Origin: Siphonodentalium dalli
Lineage: Eukaryota > Mollusca > Scaphopoda > Gadilida > Siphonodentaliidae
DNA: 64,000 bases
NCBI GenBank assembly: GCA_032622095.1
Contig: CP136063.1
Location: 23,066,987 to 23,130,986, forward strand
Reading direction: 5' to 3'
The notes under the pieces are model-generated. The model made no database searches. It was given only the letters and a program-made list of their open reading frames with translations, and had not been told where the DNA came from. Both the position numbers and the translations under genes were made by a program. Below, one piece after another: positions 59,004 through 64,000 of the stretch (positions are counted from its first letter, which is position 1; each line of letters opens with the position of its first letter).

Positions 59004-59218
59004 CGATGAGTTCTGTCTATTTTGTGCCATGAGTTTGTAGGGGCAGTCTCCTGACGTATAATCGTCCACGAGAATGGTGACACATATCGCAGGTTCCGTA
59101 CCAGTATGTAGAAACGTTTTGATGCAGCTACCCAGTGAGTCCTTGTTTCCAGTCAGGATCCACTTTACCCATCTCGATGTGATATCAATCACTTCACTCT
59201 CTTTCCCATCACAGCTAT
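59004..59218 (-). CDS. Exon: first half of CUB-like module 1
   Basis: 215 nt between an acceptor (TTTTTCAG) and a GTAAGT donor, coding residues 1-72 of the visible protein. It starts two bases into a codon, so an upstream exon ending in phase 1 must exist. Cysteines sit at residues 3, 32, 46 and 59. The motif ICVTILVDD followed by CPYKLM matches LCVTMLAD...CPYTVTF of the 50-kb exon, which marks both as the first half of the same domain. The cysteine-strand-cysteine pattern resembles CUB domains, but the match is by eye and the domain is divergent. No signal peptide is encoded here. Alternatively it could be an unnamed six-cysteine beta-sandwich. Confidence 0.75.
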
Positions 59219-59280
59219 CTGAAAAATCTTCAATAAAAGTTTGACCAAGTCTGATTATAATTTTCAAAATGGTTTATGTA

Positions 59281-59483
59281 CTGTAATGCCCTAAATAATC
59301 GACTTCTTAACCAGAGCCGAATTATGGGTAACTTTTCAGGATTTAGTCAGAGACATGGCTTCTTGCCATTCATCGGAAAGCTCTCAGTGAGAGCTTTCTG
59401 ATGAATGGCAACAAGCCATATTTCCTGAAAAATTACCCATAATTTGGCTCTGGTTAAGGAGTCAATTATTTATGGCATTACTG
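59281..59483. mobile_element. TA hairpin MITE, near-complete
   Basis: TA, CTGTAATGCCCTAAATAATC, arms paired through TCGGAAAGCTCTCAGTGAGA, and GGCATTACTG with TA. Lies 60 bases upstream of the 59-kb exon's acceptor. Confidence 0.85.
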
Positions 59484-59507
59484 TACTGTACTGCCAGGGC
59501 TAAGTTA

Positions 59508-59668
59508 CAGTAATGCCCTAAGTAATCAACCTCTTAACCACAGCAGAATTGTGGGTAACTTTTCAGGATTTTCATGTTATATGTGATGTCACTTTAACAT
59601 CACATATAACATTAGGATTCCGACTAAATCCTGAAAAGTTACCCATAATTCTGCTGTGGTTAAGTAGG
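59508..59668. mobile_element. TA hairpin MITE, second copy, right end truncated
   Basis: Starts CAGTAATGCCCTAAGTAATC. Its centre holds a different palindrome, TTATATGTGATGTCACTTTA, which also occurs at about 61605-61635. It ends after GTGGTTAAG. Confidence 0.7.
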
Positions 59669-59723
59669 ACTAATCGAACTGGGGTGGCAGCACAGTTAGG
59701 CCACATTTTGGTTAGGTTAGACT

Positions 59724-60108
59724 TTAACCCTTTACCCAACAAACCGGCCAAAACCGGCCAATTAAAGCTTCAACAGCCTAAAATATCTTCAGTCTGTCTC
59801 AATAGAACCATACAAATATGGATATCATTGGAACCGGTTCATTGACCACATTGTGATGGTTACAGTTATACCCTGTGCCAATGCATTCTCTTATATATGC
59901 GAGTCGACCATAGGTCGCCTCGCATATATAAGAGAATGCATTGGCCTAAAAAAAAATCTTTTTTAAACACTTTTTACCATTTTTTCTTACATTCTTTAAC
60001 AATTTTATAATTTTTAATGTGTTAAGCCAATGCATTCTCTTATATGGTCGACTCGCATATATAAGAGAATGCATTGGCACAGGACCGTTCTGTTGGGTAA
60101 AGGGTTAA
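59724..60108. mobile_element. TTAA hairpin MITE, family A, copy 7
   Basis: Both TTAA ends intact; the second palindrome lacks part of one arm (CTTATATGGTCGACTC). Confidence 0.85.
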
Positions 60109-60344
60109 TTGCGATTATAAACCACAAGATAATCTCCAAGATAATCATGCGGCTCCAGTAAATTCATATATGTCATAGAAATGAAACAGTCAAATAATAA
60201 TTGAGGTAGCCCGATTCGCGAATTGAATCTCATTCCATCATTATTTGACAATGACGTTCCAACTGGTATAAAATTTAAGGCACTTGCCTAATAAAGGTGT
60301 CATTCCACCTGGCATTGTCATATTTTGAAGACAGTAGCAACACA

Positions 60345-60935
60345 GGTTGACCAAATATGAAATTTATCACTTTTTGGACAAAAACATGACATTTTGTCAT
60401 AAAATCATTCTCATTTCAATTATTTTGGAATAATAAACGGACAATTTCTCAAAACTGTTTCAGTGTAGATAAAAGATTAAAACCTTAAAAATTTCGGAAA
60501 TGTATACTGCAAACAAAAAACATACAACAAATTCGTAACTATATTTTAGAAATTTTGGATTATGTTACCCCTCACCCCAAAAATAATGAAATTTTGTTTT
60601 TGTGATAAATATCCGATAGAACATGGATGAGAATCTATAAAGGACGCTATTCGATCACATTTCTAATTACTGTGATGGCAATTACATACACAATGATCAA
60701 AGTTGAAATTTAAAACTTTTTTGACTAAAACATATGCAATTTTGTAAGAAAATCCTCGTCATTTCAAATATTTTGGTCCAATAAATGGTCATTTACTCAT
60801 AGGATATTTGCAATAGTTCACCATGTTTGATCTTATATGTTTTGGACAGATATACTGAAACAATAAACATTTTATGTGGCTAAAATATAACGTTTAAAAA
60901 AATTTGGTTTATGTTACCCCTCACCCCAAACTTCA
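60345..60935. repeat. Degenerate tandem duplication, ~345-bp offset
   Basis: TTATGTTACCCCTCACCCCA at 60565 and 60910, with weaker similarity over the preceding about 200 bases (AAATTTATCACTTTTT / AAATTTAAAACTTTTT). Confidence 0.65.
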
Positions 60936-61371
60936 CGAAAATGTGACTTTGTTGTAAGGATTCAATAAATCTTTGGTTAAATCTTATAAAGTGAGTTTGT
61001 CGATAGCAATTCGTCATATATGATAATGTGACACAGCTGCAGCTTGTCATGACAAGTGTGCCTGGTAGACAGCTCGTTTCATATGCTAGCTGTACCTCTA
61101 TTGAGCGACAAGTTTTGGGGAAGAAGTCTCTTCGTGCCTCCTTAATCAGCAACTTTTGACAACCTTTATTATACGTAATGATAATGTTGAGTTCTTTGAA
61201 AATATCTGAGGACGAATCTAGTTGAATAAAAGGTTGATAGAACCAATAGAAGAAATGTATCTGTGATTGTGGGATAATATTTTCCATGGAAGAAGGAACC
61301 AGATATTGAATGCAAAATGTGTGGATATAAACACTTGTCGTCGCCCAGAGCGTAAAATGTGCTGTTGACAT
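60880..61371 (-). CDS. Doubtful cysteine-rich ORF
   Basis: 163 codons from ATG to stop without visible introns. The N-terminus (MSTAHFTLWATTSVYIHTF) is moderately hydrophobic and later parts contain KGCQKLL, KTCRSIEVQLAYETSCL and TSCSCVTLSY. The part after 61220 is preceded by TCCTCAG, a possible acceptor in phase 1. It could be an upstream exon of the CUB-like gene, but no donor with the required phase was found and the cysteine spacing does not match. The last about 55 bases fall in the degenerate duplication. I lean towards a chance frame. Confidence 0.15.
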   Translation of the reverse strand: MSTAHFTLWATTSVYIHTFCIQYLVPSSMENIIPQSQIHFFYWFYQPFIQLDSSSDIFKELNIIITYNKGCQKLLIKEARRDFFPKTCRSIEVQLAYETSCLPGTLVMTSCSCVTLSYMTNCYRQTHFIRFNQRFIESLQQSHIFVKFGVRGNINQIFLNVIF

Positions 61372-61868
61372 GGTAAAATGTTTCCATTTGCCTGTTCCTA
61401 GAGAAACTCATATATCAGCACCACTGTTGGCATTGGTAAACTTTCAAAAACTGACTGAGGAGAATTACCAGGACATCTGTGTCAACAGTCCGATCATGGA
61501 TTGTCGTTAGACCACAAAAAAGCGCATGAATAATGTGCATCACAATTATAATATAAGCTTCCACCTGACAACAGTTTCTCAAGATGGACACAGAAGACCT
61601 TCTGTGATGTACATCACTTTAACATCACATATAACATGTGCTGTTGCTTTACTTGACAGGAATAAACAAAAGTTAAAGCGTATTGTCAGAAACACGGAGG
61701 ATTCCATTTTTTCGGAATCTTAGTTTGGTCACCAACTTTTTATCCAAGACCTGCACCACGATTCTCACGAGTGCTGCCTTTTGTGCTGCCTTCAAAATGC
61801 CTTTCCCACACAGCACTTCTTTGTTTGTAGAGTAGAAACTTCATTAGTGACTGTGCGTAATCATCAAT

Positions 61869-63146
61869 GAAAGTGTCAATGACACTGTAGCTCAACTTTG
61901 AGAAGAAGTTAAATTTGTGTGATGAGCAATGAATGGAAAGATTTAGAATTGAATTGTGAAATCCAAGATGGCCGCTGGCAGCAATGTTTTTTGTCCGAAT
62001 GACCCCAAAATGACTCATTCCCATCTACATTCCAATTTCAACAGCCATGACAAATTTCATGATGATCAGACTAAAGGTACGACCTATAGCCAGTGCTAAA
62101 GGATTTAGTCATACAAAGAGTAAAATCCAAAATGGATGCTGGCGGCCATGTTTTTGGGCCAAATGACCCCAAAATTACTCGTTCCCATCTACATGTCAAT
62201 ATTAACATCCATGACAAATTTGATGATGATCAGACTAAAGGTACGACCTGTAGCCCGTGCTAAAGAATTTAGTCATACAAAGAGTAAAATCCAAGATGGC
62301 TGCTGGCCTCCATGTTTTTTGGCCGAATGACCCCAAAATTACTCGTTCCCATCTACATGTCAATATTAACATCCATGACAAATTTCATGATGATCAGATG
62401 AACAGTACGACCTGTGGCCTGTGCTAATAGATTGAATTTTGAAATCCAAGATGGCCGCTGGTGGCCATGTTTTTTGTCCGAATGACCCCAAAATGACTAG
62501 TTCCCATCTACATTCCAATTTCAACAGCCATGACAAATTTTATGATGATCAGACTAAAGGTACGACCTGTAGCCCGTGCTAAAGGATTTAGTCATACAAA
62601 GAGTGAAATCAAAGATGCCTGCTGGCGCCCATGTTTTTTGGCCGAATGACCCCAAAATGACTCGTTCCCATCTACATGTCATTATTAACATTCTTGACAA
62701 ATTTTATGATGATCAGACTAAAAGTACGACCTGTAGCCCGTGCGAAAGAATTTAGTCATACAAAGAGTAAAATCCAAGATGGCTGCTGGCGGCCATGTTT
62801 TTGGGCCAAATGACCCCAAAATTACTCGTTCCCATCTACATGTCAATATTAACATCCATGACGATCAGACAAACAGTACGCCCCGTAGCCCGTGCTAATG
62901 GATTGAATTTTTAAATGCAAGATGGCCACTGGCGGCCATGTTTTTTTACCGAATGACCGCAAAATGAATCATTCTAGTCTAAATGTTGATGTCAACAGCT
63001 ATGACAAATTTCATAATGATCCGATCAAAGGTACGACCTGTAGACTGCATTGTTGACGCCTTACGCACACACGCGCACACGCACACACGGACGACGGACG
63101 ACAAAGCCATGGCAATAGCTCAAACTTTATAAAGTAAAGTTGAGCT
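61869..63146 (+). mobile_element. Pearl-like element, type P, complete copy
   Basis: 5' AGTGTCAATGACACTGTAGC; about seven ~160-bp core units (CCAAGATGGCTGCTGGCGGC, CGTTCCCATCTACATG); a short CACACGCGCACACG and GGACGACGGACGAC microsatellite; and the end CCATGGCAATAGCTCAAACT ... AAGTAAAGTTGAGCT hairpin. No coding capacity; the most complete type P reference here. Confidence 0.8.
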
Positions 63147-63149
63147 AAT

Positions 63150-64000
63150 AAGGTCTACCAGATCCCTGTATGTGTGAACCTCATTTCTAGTTGTGAATCT
63201 CAGATTTCTCATATACCCAGGGCTTAAAATTCGTACGAGAATCAGAATCGATTCTCGCAAATGATTCTCCCAAAGTGAAACATGAGAATCAAGCTTGATT
63301 CTTGCATACATGTACATACACATGTACATCTATCTCTGCTTTGTTATATAAAGACATCATATCATAGCTATTAGCCCAGGCTGTTTGTTTTCAATTGGCC
63401 AACAGTAAATCTTTCAAAATTGAAAACAAAACATGTACAATAAATATTGCAATTCTGCACATTCACATCAACTCATTTGACTGAAGATACAGTGAGAGGG
63501 TAAACTGTTTTATGATTTGAAAGTAAGATATTACTGTTGAGAAATTGACTCAGTGCATTGAATTTTCAAAACTATCCCAGGGGATGCCCTTCAAAAAATC
63601 TCTAACTTGGAATGAGTGATACACCATACTCCCTCCCAACCAACTTCTAACATAATCAGGATTTGATTTTGATACTCGTACCCTCAAACTTGTGAATCAG
63701 CTTTGATTCTCGCAAAAATGGATGGATTTTAAGGCCTGTATACCCGGATATATGACTGACTCAATTTATAGGGAGCTCATAAAAGCCGAACACAACCGAA
63801 CACAACCGAACATAACCGAACACAAGTACAAATAATGGGAAAGTTCATGAATAAAGTTCATAGGCATGTGTATTCATGTTCACACTATTAATATACGAAG
63901 TTTGGTGGAGTTTGGGCCAATAATAAGTGTTTTATTCGATATTTTGTAAGACGCGTTTAGTGTTCGGCATAGAAAAGCCGAACACAAGCTAGCTAGCTTA
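63150..64000. other. No gene; short CCGAACACAA repeats
   Basis: AAGCCGAACACAACCGAACA repeats at 63783-63825 and AAAAGCCGAACACAAG again at 63972-63988. Two GATTCTCGC-type repeats at 63235-63300. Nothing else recognised. Confidence 0.5.

Larger units (their letters stand above)
28221..59218 (-). other. Gene span: CUB-like, single-pass membrane protein with PPxY tail (5' end missing)
   Basis: Six minus-strand exons join without a phase conflict: 59004-59218 (enters phase 1, leaves 0), 53816-54029 (0 to 1), 49920-50182 (1 to 0), 38387-38636 (0 to 1), 34065-34211 (1 to 1) and 28221-28684 (1 to stop). The visible product is 517 residues. Six cysteines recur twice with similar spacing: residues 3, 32, 46, 59, 79, 91, and residues 161, 188, 201, 216, 238, 250. 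Each six-cysteine module is split by an intron after its fourth cysteine. A transmembrane helix (about 330-351) and a proline-rich cytoplasmic tail follow. Introns are roughly 3.6 to 11.3 kb. Donors are GTAAGT, GTGAGT, GTAAGT, GTAAGT and GTAAAT. The first coding exon was not found. A cell-surface receptor or adhesion role is inferred from architecture only; no named orthologue is recognised. Confidence 0.8.

Overview
This window looks like AT-rich animal nuclear DNA, with long introns, canonical GT-AG splice sites, many small transposons and many minisatellites. Several repeats have tandem cores of about 150-160 bp, followed by ACGG-type microsatellites and a terminal hairpin. That architecture resembles the 'pearl'/CvA elements known from oysters and other bivalves. 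A lophotrochozoan, probably a bivalve mollusc, is my best guess; the species is not identifiable by eye.

Only one gene can be assembled with confidence. It lies on the minus strand and at least six exons are visible (59004-59218, 53816-54029, 49920-50182, 38387-38636, 34065-34211, 28221-28684). All splice phases agree and they give a 517-residue C-terminal part of a single-pass membrane protein. It has two copies of a six-cysteine CUB-like ectodomain module, each split over two exons, then a transmembrane helix followed by cysteines, then a proline-rich tail with two PPxY motifs. The 5' exon(s), with the real start and signal peptide, are not identified and may lie beyond base 64000.

The most striking observation concerns this gene. 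At five of its six exons one exon edge, with its splice site, has been copied into the neighbouring intron. There are ten 31-bp 5' splice-site units at the transmembrane exon, about ten exon-tail/donor copies mixed with GAGCCCC hairpins at the 38.4-kb exon, four 3' splice-site units of about 99 bp at the 50-kb exon, three 3' splice-site units of about 497 bp at the 54-kb exon, and one decayed donor copy near the 59-kb exon. The copies I followed in frame run into early stop codons. I know of no name for this 'exon-edge amplification'.

Layout: 1-28 kb is repeat-dominated (hairpin MITEs, a 47-bp minisatellite open in three frames, pearl-like elements, a long inverted repeat, nested TTAA and hAT-like elements). 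From 28 to 59 kb is the gene, its introns full of the same families. From 59 to 64 kb is repeats plus one cysteine-rich ORF of doubtful status. Several insertions are dated relative to each other because an uninterrupted copy of the target is also present, which confirms TTAA, 8-bp and TA target duplications from the sequence alone.

No tRNA, rRNA, CRISPR or autonomous transposase gene was recognised.
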